This document shows, one piece after another, positions 11,995-25,300 of a stretch of DNA of 64,000 nt (positions are counted from its first letter, which is position 1; the number at the start of each line of letters is the position of its first letter). The stretch spans positions 4,218,501 through 4,282,500 of the forward strand of contig OY848929.1 of NCBI GenBank assembly GCA_963693285.1. Reading direction: 5' to 3'. The position numbers and the translations under genes are program-made. Source of the DNA: Xestospongia muta (Eukaryota > Porifera > Demospongiae > Haplosclerida > Petrosiidae). The notes below the pieces were generated by a model. The model had not been told where the DNA came from. It was given only the letters and a program-made list of their open reading frames with translations, and made no database searches.

Positions 11995-14900
11995 AGCAAC
12001 AGACAACTAATTACTACAGATAAGTCTTGAACATATCCTTGATTGGTAAAAATCATACTATTTATTCTACATTATATCATTACATTACAAGTAGTACCAT
12101 TTCCCAAAAGGATCATATATTGTACAAATACAGATGTACATGAAAACAGTAGTAAGTTAGGTCAACATACCTTCAAAGTTTTTGCTAGTTCTTCTCCCTC
12201 TTGATAGGAGACAACTCGATCAGTTTCCAGATCAGCTTTATTAGCTACAAGTACCATTGGAAATTCTGACCTATGAGATGAAAATGACATGTTATTGTGG
12301 TCAATGGGGAATAATTCTAATAGGAAACAGGTGTATGAGAACAGAAATTGAGCAGTACATAATATTCTTAAGACAGCTGGTATTAACTGGTACAGTGTAT
12401 CATCCAAAACCATTGACAGATTTAACAGTACATATTTGGTTACAGAAGTAAGCTCTTCTACTTACTTGTCTTTGGCTCTTAGAATGTTTTTGTGAAATTT
12501 TGGAATTTCATCAAAGCTGTTTCTATCAATGATGGAGTATACTAGTAAAAAGCCTTCTCCTGTTTGCATATACCGCTCTCTCATTGCACTGAACTCCTAA
12601 AACAAAGTAAGTGTAATGTTAAAAACACCAGCTGCCAGTCATGACAATCATCCGTTCATTCATCAATCCATCTATTTGTTCATCCATCTCACCTCTTGTC
12701 CAGCAGTATCCAAAACTACATGGAAAAGAGAGAAGTCAATAAATTATACCATAAGTCATCATATAATATTATGCACACATACTGTCTAATCTCTTTTTTA
12801 AAATGTAGAAATTACAATATTAACAAACTACAGAAACAAGGTAGATGGAGTAATTCATCATTACATAAATGCTATGTGCATAGTCAACTCAATATTAATT
12901 AGACACCTCAGCTCTCAGTAGTACTGTAATAATCTGAAATAAGCTTTTCAACTATTTATGCATGTAGGGATTTTTATATGTATCATCCCTGTCTTGTTTC
13001 TGTACTTTTGGTGTTTTGATCCTTATATTGTTTTATTTTTTTAAATTTGTATTTAAATATTCATCATCTCTACATTCAACGTACTGCCAATCACTTTTCT
13101 TTTATTTTCTATTATAAACTTACTGTCTAAATGTGCTACTTCATCATCAATTACACATTGTTTGCTATATAAATCCTCAATTGTGGGGTCGTAGTCCTGT
13201 GGGAAATGACCCTAGAGAAAGACTTCATAATGGCACTATGGCAACCAAGTCTATTACCAGCACAAATTGAATAGTCAATGCAGATTTTCCAACTCCACTC
13301 CCTCCCACTATTATTAACTTGTACTCTTTAAGATGTTTATGGGGTGGAATGGTAACTGGTCCTAGCAAATGAGATCATGATGAAAACAGACTGTCTCTGA
13401 CATTCATGACTCCATATAGGGTCATTTAAGACTAAATCCCTCCCAAATACTATAAATTTGTATAATTGATATGGAACAAAGTATCTGGAGTATACCATTA
13501 TGAGAAATGAAATGAGTGGAAGTGCCTTCTTGTTGCCTCAACAGTGGTAAAGAGAAAGATATTCTCAGTATAGTCATCATCAGTACAGTTATTGACTTTC
13601 ACTTTTCTTCTTATTATAATAATTCAGTGAGGAGGTTGTCTGTTGCTCTCTCAGGCTCTCTTCATCACTACTGTAGCAGTACACTAGCCTATCTTATGTT
13701 CTCCACTCTTTCATAGATAATTTTAATATCTGTTATGGCAACCAAACACATGCATATTTTAATGTCATAGAACTGTTTTTTTCATTATTTTGTTCTATTA
13801 TTGTATGTATACATTGGGCCATTGATTATGCTTCTTGTATTATTGAGCATAATGAACATAATTTTATAGCATAATAGACAATAAACTAGAGGTGATATTG
13901 TAAACCTAATTATATGGGGTGTGGTATAAGGTGACTTACTTTGTTCTTCTGTAATCTGTATATGATGTGACAACTTATCTTCATTCTTGAGCTCCTGTTC
14001 AGTTGACACTTCTTTCAACTTTAATTCTATAATAAGTATTTAAAATTTTCTTTAAATTGAAGAATGGCTTTGTCTTAGTAGCTAAGAGGTTGTATAATGT
14101 ATTATCATTAATCATAGTATTGCCATATTCTAAGGAAAAAAACTTTAATTGTGGGGTCAGGTTGACAGTCCTTGGAGCACTTTTGTTCTCACATCATTTT
14201 TTGACTCCAGTTCACAACTCTTCACAATTGGAACTCAAGAACTTATACAAATAAACTGAACATGCTTGTTAGGTTATGTATAAGCAGTTAGGTATTATTC
14301 TAGGAGAATAAGTGGAGCCCAAGTGTGTTTTACAATGACTTTTAATTTCATGTTGTTAAAGAAAAAATCTAACTAGCAAGACATAGAATCTATGACATAT
14401 AAAACTGTCAATTATTGAAGAAGGTGGAAATTGTCAGATAATAATGATACCATAAGTTCATTGCCCAGAAATTTTGTCCTATGTGATAAATTATACAGAT
14501 GAACAGTGCATAGCATGAGATTTATATGTATAATAAAAAGCATAAATTACACAATAATGGTTTGTGTACACGTGTTAGCTCTACTATTAATTGCGTCAAC
14601 TAAATTTATGGATAATTTATTTTTAAATATTGAGATTTAGTGTGTATCAACTTTAGTAATTTCTGAACCAAGCCCAATGAAACTGAAATGTTAGCAGATA
14701 CAAATTTGTAAAACGTTTAAACCTTTTGAATGTCTATTTGACGCCAAATATTCTATTTCTTTTTCAAAAACAAGAACCATGTGGTACTCTCTCTTATGAC
14801 ATACAAGTCACGTGATCTCTTATGCATATTCATAGCACAATTATTAGATAATAGTTACAGTTTTGTACACATGAATAATAGTAAGTCCGTTACAAATTTT

Positions 14901-16854
14901 AGCACAATTATTGCTATAGTCACTAAAATTTATACATGCAATTAAATAATAGACTTAATTAATCAAGGTATGCCTTTGCCTGTTCAATATACTATTGTCT
15001 TAGTTTTCAACTTAGTGAGGTCTGTACAAATAAACAAATACTTTAATATTTATATAAGTATCTTTCATTTTAAAAATTGTTATTCTAACTACAACTTTAG
15101 TTATTACATAGATTAAATGATAATTGTCAGACACTAAAGTGTACCTTTTTTTTCTTTAACAGTGGATCTTAATTCACTGATCTCCACTTCTTGTTGTTCA
15201 AACTTCTTCTTCAATAACTGAAAGTCATCTGAAATTTACATATATCATCTCATTATTTGTCATACTATGATCTCAAAAAATATAGTGAAAACCTTTCTAA
15301 ATGAAGTAGGGATAAATATATAAATTACACACAAAGACTAGCAACATTGGAAAGCAATAATAGCAGAAGAGGTAGACAAAAATTATCAATGGAACATCAG
15401 AAGTGAGAAATGGTCAATCTTAACATAATGTAAATTATGTATTAGTACCATAATTAGTTGCTAGTCTTCGTGTATCCTTCATCAAGTTTGATATAGCAAT
15501 TGACACACAGTAATAGTCTTATGGAGTATTGTTACACAAATTAAAAACTTAGGGTTTGGGCTATATGTTTGGCATGGAAGTGTCAAAGTAGGGCTATTGT
15601 TTATCTACTGTGTGCCAACAGGTATTAGTATCATAATTAGTTGCTAGTCTTTGTGTATTTTTCATCAAGTTTAATATAGCAATTGACACAGCAATAGTCT
15701 TATGGAGCACTGGTACTCAAATTAAGTAGTTTTACAAAATATAAGCAGCCAGAGAGTTCTTCAGAGGGTCTTCTATGACACTAATGTCACTGGAGTAGTG
15801 GACCCATTGTAAACTGGTTCAACTGGCAGCTCAACTGTATACCCATGTTAACATAGTTAGTCACTTGGGTTGCACACATTCCCAATAAAGGTATTACAAA
15901 ATACACTGTTTTGATAACTAATACTATGGAATTGCACAGTTTATATATTTAAACAATGACTTCTGACTAAGGAGATAAGTATAATATATAAGAATGTTCA
16001 ATTATAGATTATATATAATGACAGTCTTTACAAATAATGACACAGCAAAGCTTGTTTTCTTATGAAAGCATTCTATATGATTGTGAATATATAGAAATGA
16101 TGTATAATGTCAAAAGAAGATAGGAAACTCCAAAAATCACTATATATATATAAGGCTGTCACTATATAGAATTTGTAATTAAACATTCTTATATATTATA
16201 AAAATTATAAAAGGATATAATATTCATTTTCAAATATTATATTACTAGATAGAACTGAGGCTATCTAATTAATATCCAAGTTGAGTACTTTTTAATATGG
16301 CATTGTCCCTTCTTTCTACAGTTATTAGTATTGTCATCCTTATAATCATTAAAATGTTTTAATTACTTTGTACATACAGATTACACTAAACTCTCTATAC
16401 CTTCTTTGTTTTTAAGAGTGGATTTTAACTTATTGATCTCTGCTTCTTGTTGTTTAGATTTTTCCTTCATTAACTGCAACTCATCTGAAACAGTGTTTAA
16501 TTTATGCATCTCATCTCTTCTACTGATCTTGTAAACAGTCAGTTGCAACATCCTTTCATATTCCTCAGCTATTGTGTTCATACCAATGGCTGGCTTTCTC
16601 AGTGTTTCTATAATATCTTTTCTTGTAGCATTGGGGTTAGTATCCAGCCACAATTCAAACATTTTAGTAGCTTTGAAACTACAGTCTTCATTCATCACTC
16701 TAATAGCCTCTAATTTAGAGGTATCTAACTTCAGTAGTACACCAAACTTGTACCAATAAGCGTCAATTCTAACGTGCTCGATTAACTCATGAATAGGTGG
16801 TCTTGGGTTCAAAACTTCTTCAATGATAGATACACATTCTCCTCCAACAGCCAT
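11797..16854 (-). CDS. Ras gene B: death domain-coiled coil-Ras fusion protein
   Basis: Nine exons read to about 403 residues. Exon 1 (16401-16854) starts [20 protein letters not shown] and carries a death domain at roughly residues 20-105, with the core W, the [20 protein letters not shown] helix pair and the typical Leu spacing, then a charged coiled coil. Exons at 15145-15228 (28 codons) and 13940-14026 (29 codons) add coiled coil. The exon at 13258-13361 opens the GTPase: [16 protein letters not shown], then P-loop GGSGVGKSA. The rest follows as [27 protein letters not shown] and ETSAKD, ending in a KKKKRKKGK basic patch and CIIL, a geranylgeranyl-type CAAX. The first four exons join in one phase. 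No Met precedes the P-loop, so the GTPase cannot start alone. Coupling death-domain assembly to Ras-type signalling is inference. Confidence 0.8.
11941..11992. repeat. (GA)n tract at the last intron of Ras gene B
   Basis: About 25 GA units. On the coding strand it reads (CT)n-CCTAG, the 3' splice site of the last exon. It sits at the same position as the tracts in genes A, D and E. Confidence 0.9.
15441..15725. repeat. Duplicated ~100-bp segment inside a gene B intron
   Basis: The segment from about 15441 (ccataattagttgctagtct, later ttgacacacagtaatagtct) recurs from about 15625 with about 90% identity. Gene D carries a single copy near 25327-25430. The doubling is therefore specific to gene B. 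Confidence 0.8.
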
Positions 16855-17941
16855 TGTCTGAAATGAAGTGGAAGTAGCAGTGAAGAGTCAGCTGTTTCTG
16901 TGGTAATAACTAACATGGCATTATTTAATAAAATTAATTTCATGCAAATTATCAATATATTAGCGTGCGTTTAATCTCATAGCGCTCTCTAGTGACGACC
17001 TAGATGCAGCCATAAAAAATAATACTTAATAATTAGAGGTTTAAAAGTTACCACTGGATACCATGGGTTAAATGACCGTCTCACATCGACCGTGAAGCTA
17101 AGACCCTTACCTCTAGAGACATTTAAAATGTCAAAGGTGATGTGTAACAATAAAGATAACTTGAGAGTATATCACAAAGTAGCTGATCTTGTAATTAAGG
17201 CAATCTTCTATGACCCAACTAATGGATTAGATCTGGTTCATAAGACTACTTTGTGTCAATCACTTCTGTAATGATCAGTGCATAAATTATTAATTGATCA
17301 ATATACATATCTATATGACAATAATATTGCTAATTCAATGAAATTTTGTTATTAACTAGTTCAAAAAATTATAGTTAAATTAATATCAAGATGATTACTA
17401 AAAACAATGTGGTGCTAATGAACGTGAGTTGTATTTATTTACACACAAAAAAAGTTTTTAGTTAATTGAATTACTTATTTACTGAATAATATAATTATAT
17501 ATATTATGTCATGAAAATATTGGCAAATTCCAAAATATTGTAAAATACTGTCATTAACTACTTTCAAAGAATTATCATAATACAAATTAATATCATTGTT
17601 CTAGTTCACACAAAAACAAAATTAATAGAAATAAAATAGGAGGAAAAACAAACAAAACAAGATATATATGTAAGGCAGAATAGAGCTAAGACTACTGCCA
17701 GAAAGAGATAGCAAAGAAATATAAGATTAACACAGAGTGATTTCTTGACATAGAAATATTATAATTAATTGTACAATAACAAAAGTGGCTTTATTAGAAT
17801 GCACATGTGATATATATTAACAAGTTAATAATTACTGCTAATAATCAATTTATAAGGCAATATAATAATAGTTGATGAGAGGGTTAATACCTTAATATGT
17901 AATATCAAGAAATAGTACAGGACATTAAGAAATAAAAATGA
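16855..17941. other. Intergenic region between Ras genes B and C, made of array-wide duplicated blocks
   Basis: No intact gene. About 17035-17340 matches 27045-27340 upstream of gene D, and 17390-17650 matches both 20990-21260 and 27790-28010. These blocks mark the boundaries of the unit that was copied in tandem. No conserved reading frame was found in them. The left part should hold the promoter of gene B. Confidence 0.65.
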
Positions 17942-20764
17942 TTAAACAAAAATATCTATGATAGTGTGGTTAATTACAATGTAAGTTAAAATTATACATT
18001 CCCCTTTTTTGCTTTTTTCCTTTATGGAACTAGGAGGCTGAAAATTGCATATTGCTCGAACCAAATCATAAAATGCTTTGTCAACATGTACTCCATCTTT
18101 AGCACTAGCCTCTACATAACCAATCTAGGAGAAAGAGAGAGATAGAGTTACTACAAGAAATTATAATTAATACTTTTTGTAAATAAATTTTTAAGCAAAA
18201 CCATGCCTAGAAGGCAGATCATAAATATATTTAGGACTGTACCTATATCAGTATCTAACTATGAATGCAAATAATATTACTCTATAAATCTAGAAGGCTG
18301 GACAAAAAGTATTGTCAACATAGGTTATGTGTACCACTAGGTGGATATTTCCATCCAATTACTTTGAGAGTTTTCGCTAATTCTTCTCCCTCTTGATAGG
18401 AGACAATTCGATCAGTTTCCAGATCAGCTTTATTAGCTACAAGTACCATTGGAAATTCTGACCTATGAGATAAAAGTGACATGTTATTGTGGTCAATGGG
18501 GAATAATTCTAATAGGAAACAGGTGTATGAGAACAGACATTGAGCAGTACATAATATTCTTAAGACAGCTGGTATTAACTGGTACAGTATATCAGCCAAA
18601 ACCATTGACAGATTTAACAGTACATATTTGGTTACTGAAGTAAGCTCTTCTACTTACTTGTCTTTGACTCTTAAAATTGGCTTGTAAAATTTTGGAATTT
18701 CATTAAAGCTGCATCTATCAATGATGGAGTATACTAGTAAAAAGCCTTCTCCTGTGTGCATATACTGTTCTCTCATTTCACTGTACTCCTAAAACGAAGT
18801 AAGTTTAATGTTAAAAACACCAGCTGCCACTCCTGCCAGTCATGACAAACATCCATCCATTCATCTATTCATCCATCCATCTCACCTCTTGTCCAGCAGT
18901 ATCCAAAACTACAAGGAAAAGGAGAGAGGTCAATAAATTACATCATAAGTCATCATATAATATTATACACACATACTGTCTAATCTCTTTACAGTATAAA
19001 ATTATAAAGTTACAGTGAATACACTTTGTTATACTCACTTTGTCAATGATATACGGTCTTAAAATAATTAGGACACTAAACCACACCCATATAAATGCTA
19101 CAATGACACTTACCGTCTAAAACAACTACTTCATCATCAATTACACATTGTTTACGATATGAATCTTCAATTGTAGGGTCATACTCGTCTATAAAAGCTC
19201 TCTACAAAGCAAGGCACAAAGATTACATCATTATCACCATTGAAACAGAGTTAATTACCTGTATAATTTGAATTGTTAAAGCAGATTTTCCAACTCCACT
19301 GAATCCCACTACTACTAGCTTGTACTCTATAAGATGTTTATTGACTGGAATGGCAACAGGTCCTAGCAAGTGAGACCATGATGAAAACAGACTGTCTACT
19401 CATGACTAAATATAGAGTCATTTAAGACTAAATCCCTCCCAAACACTATAAATTTATATAATTTATATGGAACAAAGTATCTAAAATATACCATTATGAA
19501 ACATGAGATGAGTAGAAGTGCCTTCTTGTTGCCTCAACAGTGGTAAAGAGAAAGATATTCTCAGTATAGTCACCATCAGTACAATTATTGACTTTCACTT
19601 TCTTATTATAATAACTTATTAAAGATGCTGTTGTCTGTTGTTCTCTCAGGCTTTCATCATCACTACTGTACCAGTGCATTAGTCTATCTTATGTTCTCCA
19701 CTGTTGTGGCAGCAAAACACATGCTAGGTAGCTTTAAATTAATTTTTATGTCATAGAACTGTCTTTCTTATTGTTTTATTCTATTATTGTATGTATACAT
19801 TGGCCCATTGATTATGCTTGTATTATTGAGCATAATGAACATAATTTTATAGCATAATAGACAATAAACTAGAAGTGATATTGTAAACCTAATTATATGG
19901 GCTGTGGTATAAGGTGACTTACTTTGTTTTTTTAGTAATCTGTATATGATGTGATGACTTCTCTTTATCCTTAAGCTCTTGTTCAGTTGACACTTTTGTC
20001 AACTTTAATTCTATAATAAATATTTAAAATTTTCTTTAAAAAGTGAAGAATGGCTTTGTCTCAGTAGCTAAGAAGTATAAGAAGGTTTTACAATGTACTA
20101 TTATTAATCATAGTAGTGTGGTATTATAGAAAAAATTCAATTGTGGTATCATCTTGACAGTCCTTGGAGTAGTTTTGTTCTCACATCAAAGAATGCATTT
20201 TTAGGTTCCAGTTCATGACTATTCACAATTGGAACTCAAGCACTATACAAATAAACTGAACATGCTTGTAGCTTATGTATAGTAGTTTGGTACTATTCTG
20301 GAAGAATAAATGGATCCCAAGTGTGTTTTACAATGACTTACAATATCAACAAAAAGAATCTAGCTAACAAGACATAGAATCTATGACATAATTAAGCATT
20401 TTGTCCTAGGTTTGTACAAATAAACATATACTTTAATATTTATATAAGTATCTTTCATTTTAAAAAATTCTTATTCTAACTACAACTTTAGTTATTATAT
20501 AGATTAAATGGTAATTGTCAGACACTAAAGTGTACCTTCTTTTTCTTTAACAGTGAATCTTAATTCACTGATCTCCACTTCTTGTTGTTCAGACTTCTTC
20601 TTCAATAACTGAAAGTCATCTGAAATTTATATATCTAACTTCAGTAGTACACCAAACTTGTACCAATAAGCGTCAATTCTAACGTGCTCGATTAACTCAT
20701 GAATAGGTGGTCTTGGGTTCATAACTTCTTCAATGATAGATACAAATTCTCCTCCAACAGCCAT
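17942..20764 (-). pseudogene. Ras gene C: decayed death domain-Ras fusion
   Basis: The exon order of genes B and D is recognisable but broken three times. First, the death-domain exon starts at 20764 with [14 protein letters not shown] but after GVLLKLD runs into intron sequence and a TAA just before the first coiled-coil exon (20536-20619). The rest of the domain, its donor and most of the intron are deleted. Second, the next coiled-coil exon (about 19924-20010) has one extra A in its final A-run compared with gene D, shifting the frame into the GTPase. Third, the CIIL stop is lost, so the frame runs on for about 14 residues and the Cys is no longer in a CAAX position. The GTPase motifs remain good: P-loop [42 protein letters not shown] shorter product from another start, or exon skipping, cannot be excluded. 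Confidence 0.7.
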
Positions 20765-20770
20765 CAGTAA

Positions 20771-20815
20771 TTTTTCTGACGTGCTCAATTAGTTCATGAA
20801 GAGGGTTTTGGCGTC
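20771..20815 (-). pseudogene. Short death-domain exon fragment
   Basis: Directly upstream of the start of gene C, the minus strand encodes [10 protein letters not shown], the same string as in the death-domain exons of B, C and D ([10 protein letters not shown]). The surrounding frame is broken. It is a leftover of another copy of that exon. Confidence 0.6.
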
Positions 20816-21458
20816 AAAAACCTGTTAACTTCGGTTCAATAGTCCTAGTAATCAGCCCCTCCCCTCCATTGTAGATAACGCCCACTCACTTATATCAAGT
20901 TAATTAGAGGGCTCCTCCCCAGCACTAAACACGTGTACGTGTGTAATCTTGTTTCCAGGCCCACACCCCCAGATGTCTGGGTCTGGGGACAAGATGATTA
21001 CTAAAAACAATGCGATGCTAATGAATATGAGTTACTTATTTATTTATACACAAAAAAAGTTTTTAGTGAATTGAATTAGTTATTTACTGAATAATATAAT
21101 TATATGTATTATGTCATGAAAATATTGGCAAATTCCAAAATATTATAAAATACTGTCATTAACTACTTTCAAAGAATTATCATAATACAAATTAATATTA
21201 TTGTTCTAGTTCACACAAAAACAAAATTAATAGAATTAGGATAGGAGGAAAAACAAACAAAACAAGATGGATAATAAACAAATTCTGTTACATTTAGTAG
21301 GTCTATTTATAATAACTAGAGATGATCTGATGACATTTGTTAATATCTTACTTGTGAGTTGACTTATTAAATAGTACAGTTGTTTACTGTATGAACTTTG
21401 TCATGTAATAGGATGGACAGGTTTAATGGTCATTGGTAGTGATTACAGTATAAATTAC

Positions 21459-21558
21459 CTCAATGAAACGAAGCATTAAAGAAAGATTTTCCAACTGGAC
21501 TAGCTCCAAGTACTACCAACTTGTATTCTGGAAGATGCAGATACTCATTGGTTGCCAT
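21459..21558 (-). pseudogene. Orphan Ras exon 1, copy of gene A
   Basis: The minus strand reads [20 protein letters not shown], then PVGKS, almost identical to gene A exon 1, including a following GTAATT donor. An indel after the P-loop Ser shifts the frame so that it ends in a stop. No further Ras exons follow before the 3' end of gene D. The flank to 21910 is the upstream flank of gene A, so the fragment came from a duplication that took only promoter and exon 1. Confidence 0.8.
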
Positions 21559-22055
21559 GATAGGATATAACACATTCTAAGTCTACTGCAGTGTTTATTG
21601 TATACTTATGAAACGTGAATATTATTAAATTAACCTGGCCCCCAGTTTAGCGAGCTAGACTACTGGCCCCCAAGAATAATTTGTATGACATGTAACAAAA
21701 GGAAATAATAAATCTCATCAATTGAACAGTTATATCATGATATTATTTGATATTTTAAAGTAATTGTTTACTGATGACTAGTTCCAATACAATATTATGA
21801 GACTATATGTAAAACAAAACAAACAAAACAAGATGTATATGTAAGGCAGAATAGAGCTAAGACTACTGCCAGAAAGAGATAGCAAAGAAATATAAGATTA
21901 ACACAGAGTGATTTATTGGTGTAGAAAATAAACAAATTATGCATACACCCACACAAATTAACAAACAGCCACACCCATTCCTCCTTTCACTAATTGTGTG
22001 TATTAGCTGTAGTTATATTAGTTTATATATAATTACAATTAATTACGATAAAAGT

Positions 22056-22200
22056 TCAGAGAATTATACATTTTCTTTTTTTGTTTTTGTCCTTTTTGGA
22101 ACTAGGAGGCTTTTGAAATTCGCGTATTGCTTGAACCAAATCATGAAATGCTTTGTCAACATGTACTCTGTGTTTAGCACTACCCTCTACAAAACCAATC

Positions 22201-22288
<88 letters not shown>

Positions 22289-22323
22289 AGGGAGGGAGGG
22301 AGGGAGGGAGGGAGGGAGGGAGG

Positions 22324-22373
<50 letters not shown>

Positions 22374-25300
22374 AGCAACAGACAACTAATTACTATAGAT
22401 AAGTCTTGAACTTATCCTTGATTGGTAAAAACCATACTATTTATTCTACATTATATCATTACATTACAAGTAGTACCATTTCCCAAAAGGATCATATATT
22501 GTACAAATACAGATGTACATGTAAACAGTAGTAAGTTAGGTCAACATACCTTCAAAGTTTTTGCTAGTTCTTCTCCCTCTTGATAGGAGACAACTCGATC
22601 AGTTTCCAGATCAGCTTTATTAGCTACAAGTACCATTGGAAATTCTGACCTATGAGATGAAAGTGACATGTTATTGTGGTCAATGGGGAATAATTCTAAT
22701 AGGAAACAGGTGTATGAGAGCAGACATTGAGCAGTACATAATATTCTTAAGACAGCTGGTATTAACTGGTACAGTGTATCATCCAAAACCATTTACAGTT
22801 TTAACAGTACATATTTGGTTACAGAAGTAAGCTCTTCTACTTACTTGTCTTTGACTCTTAAAATTTGCTTATGAAATTTTGGAATTTCATCAAAGCTGCA
22901 TCTATCAATGATGGAGTATACTAGTAAAAAGCCTTCTCCTGTGTGCATGTACTGTTCTCTCATTGCACTGAACTCCTAAAACAAAGTAAGTGTAATGTTA
23001 AAAACACCAGCTGCCAGTCATGACAATCATCCATCCATTCATCTATTCATCCATTCATCTCACCTCTTGTCCACCACTATCATAAACTACAAGGAAAAAG
23101 AGAGAGGTCAATAAATTACATTATAAGTCATCATATAATATTATATACACATAATGTCTAATCTCTTTACAGTATAAAATCATAAAGTTACAGTGAATAC
23201 ACTTTGTTGTACTCACCTTGTCAATGATATGCAGTCTTAAAGTAGTTAAGACACTAAACCACACCCATATACATATAAGTACATTTTACTATCAGACACT
23301 AAACCACACCCATATACATGTATGTACATTCTACTATCAGACACTAAACCACACCCATATACATGTATGTACATTCTACTACCAGACACTAAACCACACC
23401 CATATACATGTATGTACATTTTACTACCAGACACTAAACCACACCCATATACATGTATGTACATTCTACTACCAGACACTAAACCACACCCATATACATG
23501 TATGTACATTCTACTACCAGACACTAAACCACACCCATATACATGTAACAATGATACTTACTGTCTAAAACTGCTACTTCATCATCAATTACACATTGTT
23601 TACGATATGAATCTCCAATTGTAGGGTCATACTCCTCTATAAAATGACTCTACAAAGCAAGAAATGATTACATCAATATCACCATAGAAACTGAGTTAAT
23701 TACCTGTATAAATTGAATTGTTAAAGCAGATTTTCCAACTCCACCAGTTCCAACTACTAATAGCTTGTACTCTATAAGATCTGGAATGACAACAGGACCT
23801 AGCAAATGAGATTATGATGAAAACAGACTGTCTCTTGACATTCATGACTGTATAGGGTAATTTAAGACTAAATCTCTCCCAAGTACTATAAATATATATT
23901 ATTGATATGGAACAAAGTATCTAGATAGCATTATAAAAATTAATAAGTGGAAGTGCCTTCTTGTTGCCTCAACAGTGGTAAAGAGAAAGATATTCTCAGT
24001 ATAGTCATCATCAGTATAGTTATTGACTTTTACTTTTCTTATTATAATAACTTAGTGAAGATCCTGTTGTCTGTTTCTCTCTCAGGCTTCCATCATCACT
24101 ACTGTACCAGTGCATTAGTCTATCTTATGTTCTCCACTCTTTCATAGATAATATTAATATCTGTTGTGGCAACAAAACACATGCTAGGCAGCTTTAAATT
24201 AATTTTTATGTCATAGAACTGTCTTTTTCATTATTTTATTCTATTATTGTGTGTATACATTGGCCCATTGATTATGCTTGTATTATTGAGCATAATGAAC
24301 ATAATTTTATAGCATAATAGACAATAAACTAGAAGTGATATTGTAAACCTAATTATATGTGGTGTGGTATAAGGTGACTTACTTTGTTTTTTAGTAATCT
24401 GTATATGATGTGATGACTTCCCTTTATCCTTGAGCTCTTGTTTAGTTGACACTTTTGTTAACTTTAATTCTATAATAAATATTTAAAGTTATCTTTAAAA
24501 AGTGAAGAATGACTTTATGTCAGTAGCTAAGAAGTATAAGAAGGTTTTACAATGTACTATTATTAATCATAGTAGTGTGGTATTATAGAAAACATTCAAT
24601 TGTGGTATCATCTTGATAGTCCTTGGAGTAGTTTTGTTCTCACATCAAAGGATACATTTTTAGGCTCCAGTTCATGACAAGCACTATACAAATAAACTGA
24701 ACATGCTTGTAGCTTATGTACAATAGTTTGGTACTATTCTAGAAGAATAAGTGGAGCTCAAGTATGTTTTATAATGACTTGTAATTTCAACAAAAAAAAA
24801 TCTAGCTAATAAGATATAGAATCTATGACATATATAAGCTGTCGATGGAGAAAGTGTACATTGTCAGATAATGATACCATTCGTACATTGCTGGGCACGG
24901 GTTTGTACAAATAAACAAATAGTTTAATGTTTATATATTTATCTTTCATTTTAAAAAATTCTTATTCAAACTACAACTTTAGTTATTACATAGATTAAAT
25001 GGTAATTGTCAGACACTAAAGTGTACCTTCTTTTTCTTTAAGAGTGGATCTTAATTCACTGATCTCCACTTCTTGTTGTTCAGACTTCTGCTTCAATAAC
25101 TGAAAGTCATCTGAAATTAATATATATCATTTCATTATTTGTCATACAATGATCCCAAAATAATAATTATAGTGATAACTTTCTAAATGAAGTAGGGATA
25201 AATATATATATTAGACACAAAGACTAGCAACATTGGAAAGCAATAATAGCAGAAGAGGTAGACAAAAATTATCAATGGAACATCAGAAGTGAGAAACAGT

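Larger units (their letters stand above)
20765..22055. other. Intergenic region between genes C and D with gene fragments
   Basis: It contains a death-domain scrap (20771-20815), a duplicated block around 20840-21260 that recurs at about 27655-28010, and an orphan Ras first exon (21459-21558) with the upstream flank of gene A. It has no intact gene. Confidence 0.7.

Noticed and set aside
12162..12413. An 83-codon frame that reads through intron into the ANKADL exon, seen also at 18315, 22541 and 28739
   Set aside because: Only the part from [14 protein letters not shown] on aligns with Ras. The upstream part is intron, kept by recent duplication or conversion, and has an AG acceptor at the border.
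17035..17340. Conserved spacer block as a hidden coding exon
   Set aside because: Every frame is interrupted by stops in both copies; it is kept as duplicated non-coding sequence.
22187..22385. Ser-Leu and Arg-Glu repeat open frames at 22187, 28371, 32089 and 45986
   Set aside because: They are translations of (GA)n microsatellites in introns, read in both directions.
23249..23546. Possible CRISPR-like array
   Set aside because: The copies are contiguous 45-bp units without unique spacers, in an intron of an animal gene.
23218..23624. Open frames of about 100 codons on both strands with a 15-residue repeat
   Set aside because: The 45-bp minisatellite is a multiple of three and free of stops by chance; it sits between two GTPase exons.
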